From positions 2,976,001-3,040,000 of the forward strand of contig NZ_CP087196.1 in the NCBI RefSeq assembly GCF_024749285.1: a DNA stretch of 64,000 nucleotides, given 5' to 3'. Positions 44,727 to 52,762 of this stretch are shown in pieces. This DNA is from Pseudomonas sp. B21-015. GTDB taxonomy: Bacteria; Pseudomonadota; Gammaproteobacteria; Pseudomonadales; Pseudomonadaceae. The notes beneath the pieces were generated by a model. That model made no database searches. It worked only from the letters and a program-made list of their open reading frames with translations, and was not told where the DNA came from. The translations under genes were made by a program, and so were the position numbers. Within the stretch, counting starts at the first letter, position 1. Every line of letters starts with the position of its first letter.

Positions 44727-45367
44727 GGCTGCATCTCCTGCAACCGGCTGAGCACGGTCTGGGTGTCGGTGATCCAGCAGTAACCCTTGATGGCGTTCAG
44801 GCAGGCGTGATGCCGTTGTTCGGTGTAGGTGGCGCAGGCGTCTTCGACCAGCGTCACCAGATAGCCACGGTCGGCGGCGTCGCGCACGGCCATGTCGACG
44901 CATTGGTCGGTAACGATGCCGGCGATGATCAGATGGCGGGTTTCCAGGTTGCGCAGCACGTAGTCGATGCTGGTGGAGTTGAACACTCCGGAAGAGGTCT
45001 TGGGCAGCACGATTTCGTTTTCGAGCGGCGTCAGGTCATCGATGATCTGCGCTTGCGGGCTGCCCTTGGGCAGGTGCATGTCCGAGAGTTTGTGATCCAG
45101 CGAGCGGTCGCGGCCATCGGCGGTGAGGCTTTCGATGAGCGTGTGCAACACGTTTTGCCGGGCGCCGCGAAAGGCACTGAGCAGCCTGCGTTGATTGGGC
45201 ACTACCTGCATGTGGGCGCGGGTCAGAAAGTAGTCGGCATCTGGCGCGTTGAGGTGCGGGTCGAATTGCGGTTCGAGCCAGGCACGCTGCATGTCCACCA
45301 GCAACAGCGCGGTGTGGTCGGCGGTAAACGGCAAGTCTCGGGGTGAGTGGTGGGGGAGTGCGAACAT
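44723..45367 (-). CDS. Isochorismatase-family cysteine hydrolase
   Basis: 214 residues of the cysteine-hydrolase fold: catalytic Asp in TALLLVDMQRAWLEP near 20, a conserved Lys in VLPKTSSGVFNST near 125 and nucleophile Cys in IAGIVTDQCVDMAVRDAADRGY near 150. Related enzymes cleave N-carbamoyl or other amide bonds. Its place between regulator and ligase suggests an amide-hydrolysing step of the pathway. It is 2 bp from the regulator gene and 4-bp overlapped with the ligase gene. Confidence 0.86.
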   Translation of the reverse strand: MFALPHHSPRDLPFTADHTALLLVDMQRAWLEPQFDPHLNAPDADYFLTRAHMQVVPNQRRLLSAFRGARQNVLHTLIESLTADGRDRSLDHKLSDMHLPKGSPQAQIIDDLTPLENEIVLPKTSSGVFNSTSIDYVLRNLETRHLIIAGIVTDQCVDMAVRDAADRGYLVTLVEDACATYTEQRHHACLNAIKGYCWITDTQTVLSRLQEMQP

Positions 45368-45369
45368 CC

Positions 45370-46224
45370 TTATTTTTCCTCCAGCAGATGGGTGTCGAAA
45401 TCGGCCCGCAGGGCGTCGATGCCTTCCAGGCGATCGGCCAGATCGGGGCTACGCAGGGCCAGGCAGGCAATCAGCGCTTCAACCTGGGCCAGCGCCGGCA
45501 CCATCGAGTCGAAGGCCGACGCCGACTCTACCGGTGCGCTGATGATCAGGTCGGCTATTTCCCGTAGCGGTGATGCATAGATGTCGGTGAACAGCACGAT
45601 TCGCGCATGTCGGCTCTTCGCGGCATTGGCGACCCGCAGGGCCTGGGACTGGTAGCGGCGATAGTCGAAGACCAGCACCACGTCCTGGCGTTGCACGTCG
45701 AACAAGCGGTCCGGCAATTGTGCGTTGTCTTCCAGGGCGAAACAGCCGGGCCGCAGCAGGCGCAGATGGTTGAGCAAGCAGTGGGCGAGGAAACTGCTGA
45801 AGCGGCCGCCGAAGCAATGGATCTGATGGCGGCTGTCGAGCAGCCACTCGACCAGAATTCGTACATCTTCGGGTTGGGTCAGCGCCTGGGTGTCTGCCAG
45901 TGCCCGATGGCTGTGCGCCAGATAGTGGCTCCAGGGGTCGTCTTTCTTGAGATGGGCGCGAGGTTGCAACAGGGTACTGGGGGAGCGCAGGCGGTGGTCC
46001 ATGTCACTGAGCAAGGCTTCCTGAAAGTCGGCGTAACCGCTGAAGCCAAGCTTTTTTACCAGCCGCACGATGGTCGGGTCGCTGACGCCGGCGTGTTCGG
46101 CCAGACGTGACATCGGGCCCAGTCCGTTACGCGGATACTGGTCCAGCAAGGCTCGTATGACTTTGCGTTCCGATGGTGTGAAGTCCAGGCCGGGATCGGT
46201 GATCAGGTCTCTGAGAGGGGGCAT
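45370..46224 (-). CDS. MurR/RpiR-family regulator
   Basis: 284 residues: N-terminal RpiR helix-turn-helix (MSRLAEHAGVSDPTIVRLVKKLGFSGYADFQEAL) and a C-terminal SIS sugar-isomerase-like domain (HCFGGRFSSFLAHCLLNHL, QDVVLVFDYRRYQSQALRVA). It is the first gene of the minus-strand cluster and is the likely local regulator. SIS domains usually bind phosphosugars, but RpiR members next to amine genes respond to other metabolites. Confidence 0.87.
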   Translation of the reverse strand: MPPLRDLITDPGLDFTPSERKVIRALLDQYPRNGLGPMSRLAEHAGVSDPTIVRLVKKLGFSGYADFQEALLSDMDHRLRSPSTLLQPRAHLKKDDPWSHYLAHSHRALADTQALTQPEDVRILVEWLLDSRHQIHCFGGRFSSFLAHCLLNHLRLLRPGCFALEDNAQLPDRLFDVQRQDVVLVFDYRRYQSQALRVANAAKSRHARIVLFTDIYASPLREIADLIISAPVESASAFDSMVPALAQVEALIACLALRSPDLADRLEGIDALRADFDTHLLEEK

Positions 46225-46427
46225 CCGGGCTCCTGCTGGATGAGTGTGTCGATTTTATTTCATAAATCGCTAAAACAGTATTTATGTAACGTGCGCTACA
46301 TGTCTAGCGAATTTTTGTGTGGATTTTCAAAGCACTGAAATGGAGCGAAACCCCTGTGTATATTGGGCTACGCGGATATCGACTGACCTTGTAGGACATT
46401 GCCCATAGTCGTGTGAGATATCGACCC

Positions 46428-46507
46428 TGCCAGTCAGTTAAGTGAAGACCAAGCCCCCTCGCCACAGGTTCTGCACTTGGCACGTACTTTTCAAACTGAC
46501 TGGCATT
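46428..46507. repeat. Inverted pair of the dispersed TGCCAGTCAGTTAAG element
   Basis: TGCCAGTCAGTTAAG at 46428-46442 and an inverted copy around 46493-46507 (AACTGACTGGCATTA). The 46225-46629 interval holds this pair and AT-rich regulator-upstream DNA; no gene was found in it. Confidence 0.6.
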
Positions 46508-46629
46508 AGGCTGCGAGCCTGATCGGCCGGTGGAAACGAAACGCGCCGGGTGGCGCTTCTTACGGCACAATGAGTCGGTTACTGGCGGCCTCGTGCCGCT
46601 TTTTCTTTCCGTCGACAGAGTGATCTTCC

Positions 46630-47202
46630 GTGCAGGCGACCCGCTTGACCCTGATTTGCCACGCTCGAACCGTCGCACAGAAACTGGCGCGTTTTCCTAC
46701 GAATGAGCCCGTGGAAATGGATTGGCAATCGGCGAAAGGCTCGCGCTGCAGGCAGTTCAAGCGAGCGCCACGTTTACTCTGCGGCCCGGAACTGCGGACT
46801 CGGCAAACCGCTGAGCTGTATGGTGACAGCGTGGAAATTGTCACGGCGCTGGAGGAGTGCGATTTCGGACGCTGGAAAGGCACGTCGATCGACGACCTGC
46901 AACAATCCGAGCCCGCGACGCTCCAGGCCTGGCTCGATGACCCGGCCTCGGCGCCCCACGGTGGAGAATCGGTGGTGCAACTCGGTGAGCGTGTGGCTGC
47001 GTGGTTGAAGACCCTTGAGGCGACACCGGGGCATATCGTTGCCGTCACCCATCCGTTTGTCATTCGCGCTGCGCTGATGCAGGTGTTGCAGGGCGCGGCA
47101 TTCAACCAGATCGACGTCGAGCCGTTGTCGGCCATCGAGTTGCGGTTCAACGGTCACTGGCGGCTACGCTTGTTGGGCTCTGACCCTGAAGGAGCGCTTT
47201 GA
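46630..47202 (+). CDS. Histidine-phosphatase-superfamily protein linked to cobF
   Basis: 190 residues. The N-terminal motif, normally RHG, reads ICHART: the catalytic His stays but the Arg is Cys and the Gly is Ala. Further conserved points are CGPELRTRQTAELYG, ALEECDFGRWKG and VTHPFVIRAALM. It overlaps cobF by 1 bp, so an alpha-ribazole-phosphatase-like or regulatory role in cobalamin synthesis is possible. The changed motif may reduce or alter activity. Start GTG 46630. Confidence 0.7.
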   Translation: MQATRLTLICHARTVAQKLARFPTNEPVEMDWQSAKGSRCRQFKRAPRLLCGPELRTRQTAELYGDSVEIVTALEECDFGRWKGTSIDDLQQSEPATLQAWLDDPASAPHGGESVVQLGERVAAWLKTLEATPGHIVAVTHPFVIRAALMQVLQGAAFNQIDVEPLSAIELRFNGHWRLRLLGSDPEGAL

Positions 47203-47957
47203 TGAAAAAACTGTTGGTTATCGGTGTCGGCGCCGGCAACCCCGACTACATCACAATGCAGGCGGTGAAGGCACTGAACCGGGTCGACGTGTTTTTTCTC
47301 ATGGACAAGGGCCAGAGCAAAGACAAACTGATCGAGCTGCGCCGCGAGATCTGCGAGCGCTATATCACCGATCGTGACTACAGCTTTGTCGAAGCCCATA
47401 GCCCTGAGCGCGAGCGCGGGGATGTGGACTACAACGCCAGCGTCGAAGACCTGAACCGCGCCAAGCAGCAGACCTTCGAGCGGCTGATCAACGAGGAAAT
47501 GACCGACGACCAGTGCGCCGGTTTTCTGGTGTGGGGCGATCCGGCGTTGTACGACAGCACCCTTCGGATCCTGCAGGCGATTCTGGCGTCAGGTCGTTGT
47601 GTGTTCGAGTTCGAGGTGATCCCTGGCATTACCAGCGTGCAGGCGTTGGCGGCGCAGCATAAGGTGGCGCTCAATCGCATCGGTCACTCGATTGAAATCA
47701 CCACCGGCCGGCGGTTGGCGGCCGGGCAGGTGAGCGATGCCGACAGTGTAGTGGTGATGCTGGATGCGCAAGATGCCTACCATCAGGTGGCCGATCAAGA
47801 GACGGAGATTTACTGGGGGGCTTACCTGGGAACACCGGATGAAATCCTGATCCACGGCAAACTCAAAGACGTGGCAGATGAGATTGAGCGGGTGCGCAAG
47901 GCGGCGCGGCTGGCGAACGGGTGGATCATGGATACCTACCTGTTGCGCAAGCCTTGA
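47202..47957 (+). CDS. cobF: Precorrin-6A synthase (deacetylating)
   Basis: 251 residues of the tetrapyrrole methylase family: VIGVGAGNPDYITMQAVKALNRVDVFF at the start, FLVWGDPALYDSTLRIL near 110 and VIPGITSVQALAAQHKVALNRIG near 145. CobF methylates C-1 of precorrin-5 and releases acetate in aerobic cobalamin synthesis. ATG 47202 overlaps the stop of the preceding gene, with GGAG 8 nt upstream. Confidence 0.9.
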   Translation: MKKLLVIGVGAGNPDYITMQAVKALNRVDVFFLMDKGQSKDKLIELRREICERYITDRDYSFVEAHSPERERGDVDYNASVEDLNRAKQQTFERLINEEMTDDQCAGFLVWGDPALYDSTLRILQAILASGRCVFEFEVIPGITSVQALAAQHKVALNRIGHSIEITTGRRLAAGQVSDADSVVVMLDAQDAYHQVADQETEIYWGAYLGTPDEILIHGKLKDVADEIERVRKAARLANGWIMDTYLLRKP

Positions 47958-47974
47958 ACGCCGCAACGTGATGG

Positions 47975-48374
47975 TCAGTGCTCTTTGGCTTTCCTGATCC
48001 TGATCAAAATGAACAGCAGGATACACAGCGCGAGCGGGGTCATGGCCAGCATGGCGTCTCTGGCGGAAATGTCCGCGCCCATGGTGTGCAGACCCGAGTA
48101 GAACAGCTTGAACAGGCTCAACAAGTAATAGGTGATGGCGATAATCGACAGGCCTTCGACAGCGCGCTGGATTTTGATTTGAGTATCGGCGCGGGCGTTC
48201 AGGCTCTTCAGGATTTCCGAGTTCTGCTCTTCCATTTCGACCTGTACCCGGGCCTGCAGCAGGTCTCCGAGGTTGGCCACGCTTTTGGAGATGAAACATG
48301 TGGGCGGGCTCGTTGAAATACAGAGAAGGGCGCGCGTGCAACTCGTTGTGCAGGGGCAGTCTTTGCGGATGCAT
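47975..48374 (-). pseudogene. DUF3422 gene with a large internal deletion and frame break
   Basis: The N-terminal frame from ATG 48374 reads MHPQRLPLHNELHARPSLYF, the hallmark start of DUF3422 proteins. Near 48290 it changes frame directly into the family's C-terminal end (LLQARVQVEMEEQNSEILKS, then two membrane segments to 47975). DUF3422 proteins are normally over 400 residues, so roughly 300 codons are missing. It is non-functional as a family member. Confidence 0.7.
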
Positions 48375-48459
48375 GCTATCGATGCCATGTTGGAGTTGTT
48401 TGTTCTTGGGACTGGGTGCCCAATTCCCGAGTCACAAACAAACCCCGACCATCGACCAA

Positions 48460-48474
48460 TGCCAGTCAGTCAAG
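48460..48474. repeat. Copy of the dispersed TGCCAGTCAGTTAAG element (one mismatch)
   Basis: TGCCAGTCAGTCAAG, followed by GCGCAACTCATGTGGGCGGG, closely like the copy near 26046 both within and after the core. Confidence 0.55.
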
Positions 48475-48595
48475 CGCAACTCATGTGGGCGGGCTCCTTA
48501 AGGCAATGCGGATGTAGGGCCCGAGCCCGGCACGGGATGCACAGCACCGTTGTGAACTATTCTTTTCAAGTGGCTCCTTCAGGAGTTGATTTGAA

Positions 48596-48609
48596 TCGAG
48601 GCCTACGAT
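48596..48609 (+). promoter_or_regulatory. ANR (FNR-type) box upstream of the universal stress protein gene
   Basis: TTGAT-TTGA-ATCGA is one base off the TTGAT-N4-ATCAA consensus, 52 bp before the gene. Universal stress proteins of pseudomonads are commonly induced by low oxygen through ANR. Confidence 0.55.
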
Positions 48610-48660
48610 TGCCGATGGGCGGTGATCGGCGTCGAGGACTAACCTGTCTGGAGACAGATC

Positions 48661-49548
48661 ATGAGTCAGTATCAACGCTTATTACTGATCATCAACCCGC
48701 TCCTGCGTCATTCTCCTGCGATCAACCAGGCCGCTGCCGTGGCCAAGGCCAGCGGGGCGAGCTTGCACATTGCCGCGCTGATTCCGTCGTTGGACATTCT
48801 GTCGTTGCTTGAAGAAGGCGACCGGAAAATGGCTCGGGCAAGCTATCTGCAGGAACACCGCGACTGGCTCAAGGAGCAGGCGCAAAAGATGCAGGGCAGG
48901 GGGATCAAGGTCACCACCGAAGTCGCCTGGGCCGACAATATGCGCCAGGACATTCTTGATCACGTCACGGAAATGCAACCCGATCTGTTGATCAAGCAAG
49001 TGCAGCATGAGCCCGTGCTCAAGCGCGCGTTCTTTACGCCACTGGACTGGCGTTTGTTGCGCCATTGTCCGGTGCCGGTTTATCTGGTCGGTGCCGAAAG
49101 CCATGCCCTGCCGCAGAAGGTGGTGGCCGCGGTTGATGTTACAGATACAGAGCCTTCTAACAGCGAGCTCAATGACCGGATCATCCTGCAGGCTTCCAGC
49201 CTTGCGATGCAGTGCAATGCCGAGTTGCATCTGCTGTACGCGTGTGACATTTCGGCCGCTTTTCTGGCGGATATAGGCGGTGGTCTGCCGCTGGCGGAGC
49301 TGACCAGGGAGTTGCGCAGCGACCTGGAAACGTCATTTCTGAAGCTGGCCGCCCGGTTCGGTGTGCCCCCTGAGTGTCGGCATTTCATCATGGGGCAACC
49401 TGTCTCGGTGCTGAGTGAGTTCGCCCACGAGCATCAGGTGGATGTGGTGGTGATGGGCAGAGCTCAGTACAGGGGCCTGGAGAGGCTTCTCGGCAGCACG
49501 ACGGAACATATTCTGTATCAGGTGCCTTGCAGCGTTCTGGCGGTGTAG
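48661..49548 (+). CDS. Tandem-domain universal stress protein
   Basis: 295 residues with two UspA domains (1 to about 145 and 150 to 295). The second has an ATP-binding-like pattern MGRAQYRGLERLLGSTTEHILY matching GxxGx9GS. Such UspE-like proteins support survival under oxygen or energy limitation. GGAG precedes the ATG by 7 nt, and an ANR-like box lies upstream. Confidence 0.88.
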   Translation: MSQYQRLLLIINPLLRHSPAINQAAAVAKASGASLHIAALIPSLDILSLLEEGDRKMARASYLQEHRDWLKEQAQKMQGRGIKVTTEVAWADNMRQDILDHVTEMQPDLLIKQVQHEPVLKRAFFTPLDWRLLRHCPVPVYLVGAESHALPQKVVAAVDVTDTEPSNSELNDRIILQASSLAMQCNAELHLLYACDISAAFLADIGGGLPLAELTRELRSDLETSFLKLAARFGVPPECRHFIMGQPVSVLSEFAHEHQVDVVVMGRAQYRGLERLLGSTTEHILYQVPCSVLAV

Positions 49549-49613
49549 TCACGAGCATCCTTGCCAAGGTTGGCTCGCCCGTTTTTGGGGCCCCGCCCCA
49601 GGGAGGTTTTCAG

Positions 49614-50294
49614 ATGAATCATAGTCCTTCATTGCAAACCATCTTGCATGACCGGGTTGATGCCGGCCGAAGCCTGGTGGAGCCGTTGCGTAAATACGCT
49701 AAAAGAGCCGATGTCATCGTCCTGGCCTTACCCCGTGGCGGCGTCCCGGTCGCCTATGAAGTGGCCACGGCCCTGGAGGTTCGCCTGGACCTGATGCTGG
49801 TCCGCAAGCTGGGGGTGCCGTCCCACCAGGAGTTCGCCATGGGCGCCATTGCCAGCGGTGGCATACAGATCGTCAATGACGATGCGCTGCGGGCCAACGG
49901 TATCGATCAGCGCACGCTCGATGGCGTGGTTGCGCGGGAAACGCAGGAATTGTTGCGTCGCGAGCTCGTATACCGGGCCTCGCGCATGCCTGTGGCACTC
50001 AAGGATCAGGTGGTGATCCTGATCGATGATGGCCTGGCCACAGGGGCCACGATGATGGCCGCGATACAGTCCGTGCGCCTGCAAGCGCCGTCGCGCATTG
50101 TCGTTGCCGTGCCGGTGGCACCGCTTGAGACGGCAGAGGCGCTGCGTGACGAGGTGGACGAACTGATTTGCCCGCTCATCCCCGATTGGCTGATCTCGAT
50201 CGGCCATTGGTACACCGACTTTACTCAGACGTCGGACGAAGAGGTCATCGATCTTTTGCGTCGGGCCTGGCAGAGAGAATCAGCGATGAAATGA
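49614..50294 (+). CDS. Phosphoribosyltransferase-domain protein
   Basis: 226 residues of the type I PRTase fold: ADVIVLALPRGGVPVAYEVA near 38 and the PRPP-binding loop VILIDDGLATGATMMAA near 135. Members of this type occur beside stress genes and often have no known nucleobase. It lies 65 bp after the universal stress protein gene and may share its promoter. Start ATG 49614 has GGGAGG upstream. Confidence 0.85.
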   Translation: MNHSPSLQTILHDRVDAGRSLVEPLRKYAKRADVIVLALPRGGVPVAYEVATALEVRLDLMLVRKLGVPSHQEFAMGAIASGGIQIVNDDALRANGIDQRTLDGVVARETQELLRRELVYRASRMPVALKDQVVILIDDGLATGATMMAAIQSVRLQAPSRIVVAVPVAPLETAEALRDEVDELICPLIPDWLISIGHWYTDFTQTSDEEVIDLLRRAWQRESAMK

Positions 50295-50369
50295 GGCAAA
50301 CTGCTGGCCCCCAGATCTGCGCTTCGTTGTCAAACTCGCTTTCTTTTCAGAAGGTTAGGCATTGGCGAT

Positions 50370-50699
50370 ATGCGGACTTTGGTGTGGATGGCTGCAACGT
50401 TTGTCCTGGTGGCTTTCTCGCTTGGGGCTCAGGCAAAGGAACTGAGCAAGAACTCTCGCTATATTTGCAGCTGGGGCGCGGAAATAGCCGAGGGCGCGCA
50501 AGCCTCGAAGCTTTCCGGGCTTACGCTTTACGGGGCACGCAGAAAACTGCAATCGCGCAAATTTCCCCGGCCGTGGATGCGCATGACAGCCATGGGGATC
50601 ACGGAACAAACCTATAACAGCTCTTCGCGTCTCAAGCCGGCCGGCATCAAGCAAACGTATTACGAGCAATGCATCAACCATGAATTGGCGCAACGGTAG
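50370..50699 (+). CDS. Small exported protein of unknown function
   Basis: 109 residues with a signal peptide (WMAATFVLVAFSLGAQA) and a basic, Tyr-containing mature part with two Cys (SRYICSWGAEIAEGAQASKL; YYEQCINHEL). No family recognised. The gene is short but has a clear signal sequence and normal codon use. Confidence 0.6.
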   Translation: MRTLVWMAATFVLVAFSLGAQAKELSKNSRYICSWGAEIAEGAQASKLSGLTLYGARRKLQSRKFPRPWMRMTAMGITEQTYNSSSRLKPAGIKQTYYEQCINHELAQR

Positions 50700-50735
50700 T
50701 CCGCCACCGCTCTGCATGTGCACCTAGCGCGGGTT

Positions 50736-50828
50736 GTAGGCGCTGCCGCAGGCTGCGATCTTTTGACTTTGGTGCCTGTTCAGGTAACGAGTGGCCCGTT
50801 GGAAAGATCAAAAGATCTCAGCCTGCGG
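50736..50828. repeat. Inverted pair of GATCGCAGCC-type palindromes
   Basis: GTAGGCGCTGCCGCAGGCTG… (50736-50766) and an inverted copy at 50806-50828. The following 130 bp, up to 50965, holds no gene I can support. Confidence 0.65.
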
Positions 50829-50965
50829 GATATTTGCAGTCGACCACGAGGTGGAGCAGGCCTTGGTCTTGCACTCGACGGCGCCGTTCGCCTATGGTTT
50901 CAACGCGAAGGACGGCTTCTTGAAGCCGTTGCAGGTCGTGACATCAATTTTTTGTTTCGGAGCCC

Positions 50966-51694
50966 ATGATGAGTGCTATTTCCCCTGCGGTTATTGATGA
51001 CCTGGCGCCCGATGGTGTGCTGCGTGCGGCGATCAATTTCGGCAATCCGGTGCTGGCGCAGCAGGGTCGGGACGGAACTCCCCAAGGCGTCTCGGTGGCG
51101 TTGGCAACGGCTCTGGCGCAAGAGCTGGGCGTGCGTCTGGAAATGATCACGTTCGATGCCGCCGGCAAGGTGTTTGCCGCGCTGGAGGAGGGCGCATGGA
51201 ACATCGCGTTCCTCGCCATCGAGCCGGTGCGTGAACAACAGATCGCGTTCAGCGAGCCTTACGTGATCATCGAAGGCACCTACCTGGTGGCGGCCGATTC
51301 GGCTTATACAGCGGTCGATGATCTGGATCGGCAAGGATTGCGCCTGGCGGTCGGCAAGGGCGCGGCCTACGACCTGTTCCTGACCCGTACCTTGAAACAG
51401 GCGCAACTGGAGCGGGCAGAAACGTCCGCCGCCGCCGTCGACCTGTTCTTCGACAAAGGCCTGGATGCGGCGGCGGGTGTGCGCCAACCGCTGGAGAAGG
51501 TCGCCGCCGCTGATCCACGTTACCGGGTCCTCGAAGGCGCCTTTACCGCCATACGCCAGGCGATGGCCGTACCCCGCAAGCGTGAAGCGGGGGCGGCCTA
51601 TGTGACGGCTTTCGTCGAGCGCAAGAAGGCCGAAGGATTTGTCCACGCCGCCTTGCTCGAGAGCGGGCAGGCCGATGTCACGGTGGCGCCATAG
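50966..51694 (+). CDS. Solute-binding-protein-like protein without a signal peptide
   Basis: 242 residues with the SBP_bac_3 fold (DGVLRAAINFGNPVLAQ, GTPQGVSVALATALAQELGV, WNIAFLAIEPVREQQIAFSEPY, LRLAVGKGAAYDLFL). No hydrophobic N-terminal segment is present: it begins MMSAISPAVIDDLAPDG. It may therefore act in the cytoplasm or be exported by another route. The DNA just upstream contains a palindrome and no alternative start with a signal sequence. ATG 50969 is an equal alternative. Confidence 0.72.
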   Translation: MMSAISPAVIDDLAPDGVLRAAINFGNPVLAQQGRDGTPQGVSVALATALAQELGVRLEMITFDAAGKVFAALEEGAWNIAFLAIEPVREQQIAFSEPYVIIEGTYLVAADSAYTAVDDLDRQGLRLAVGKGAAYDLFLTRTLKQAQLERAETSAAAVDLFFDKGLDAAAGVRQPLEKVAAADPRYRVLEGAFTAIRQAMAVPRKREAGAAYVTAFVERKKAEGFVHAALLESGQADVTVAP

Positions 51695-51760
51695 GTTGGC
51701 GGCTTGGATGTCCGGATGTCACAGGCTGTTATCTGGACGCCGGCGTGAACTCAACGCGGG

Positions 51761-52444
51761 TCATGGGGGGGGCGAGGGCTGGCGGAACCGTTGCGCGATG
51801 TCATCCGCAAACGGATAGAGCGAAAACCAGGGCCTGGCTTCGTCGATCACCCGCTGGAATGACGGTCGCTGTATCAACCGGTCGAAATAGGCGCTCAAGT
51901 GCTGGTAGTCGTCGGGGAACGGCAATAGCGTGCAGGCATAGAAAAGTGCCGGGGCCGCGGCGCAGTCGGCCAGGCTGAAGTCCGGGCTGGCCACCCAGAT
52001 TCGGGACGCCATCCGGCGCTCGAGCATTCTGTACGCCGTTTCTAGCGTGGCCCGTTCTCTGGTCAAATCACCGTTGGTCGCGTGTAGTCGATCGCTGACA
52101 ATCCGTTGGATCGGTGTTTGTAGATAATGGTCGAAAAAGCGGTCCCATAACCGCACCTCCAACGCGGTCTCCCAATCGTCCGGAAGCAGGCGCTGTTCAC
52201 CTGGATACAGTCGATCCAGGTACTCGATGATGATGATGCTGGACTCCGGCAGATCACGTTGCCGAGCAGGGTCGCGAATAACCGGGAATTTTCCGATTGG
52301 CCACAGAACCTGAAGCTCTGCGCTGTCGGCAGCGTCTGCGAGATCGATGATTCTTCTTTCGAAGTCGGTCCCGTTTTCGTAGAGCGCGATGAGCACTTTA
52401 TGGCAGTACGACGCCAGCGGATGGTAGTAAAGCGTCAGCGACAT
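51761..52444 (-). CDS. Glutathione S-transferase family protein
   Basis: 227 residues: N-terminal thioredoxin-like domain (LTLYYHPLASYCHKVLIALYE, GKFPVIRD, ESSIIIIEYLDRLYPG) and a C-terminal helical domain (FSLADCAAAPALFYACTLLPF). The Ser-Tyr-Cys near residue 12 is where beta-class enzymes hold the catalytic Cys or Ser. Substrate unknown. Confidence 0.88.
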   Translation of the reverse strand: MSLTLYYHPLASYCHKVLIALYENGTDFERRIIDLADAADSAELQVLWPIGKFPVIRDPARQRDLPESSIIIIEYLDRLYPGEQRLLPDDWETALEVRLWDRFFDHYLQTPIQRIVSDRLHATNGDLTRERATLETAYRMLERRMASRIWVASPDFSLADCAAAPALFYACTLLPFPDDYQHLSAYFDRLIQRPSFQRVIDEARPWFSLYPFADDIAQRFRQPSPPP

Positions 52445-52762
52445 TTTTCAAGGCCTCGTTGGACGTGAGGGGCGGGCCGCACAAAGCTGTAAGCCCTGAG
52501 ATGAAAAAGGCGGGGGGCAATTAACAATCATAGGCGGATGTCGGCAGAGCGTCTGGGCCGTCACTTTCAAGCGTGCGTGCTTGTACGCGGGAAAATCCCT
52601 GCTTAACTGAGAACCACTGGTCGGTTAGTGACTTATTGGTCATGGCGCTCATCTCAGCGCCCTTGTACCGTTGTTGGTTCGTGCTGTCAGGCTTGACCGG
52701 AGGACGCCGGGTAGCCGATCACGCTGTGTGCCTGATCCAATTTGTTCAAGGAATAGAATGAA
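52445..52762. other. Intergenic region between the GST and phaG genes
   Basis: 318 bp, the divergent upstream region of two genes. I see no gene, palindrome pair or clear promoter in it beyond the AAGGA ribosome site of phaG. Confidence 0.6.

Noticed and set aside
46500..46629. Possible cobalamin riboswitch before the cobF unit
   Set aside because: No B12-box-like consensus or matching stem pattern could be found.
50829..50965. Open frames reading AVDHEVEQALVLHSTAPFAYG or similar between the palindrome pair and the solute-binding-like gene
   Set aside because: Too short, no recognisable family, several frames open equally; treated as non-coding.
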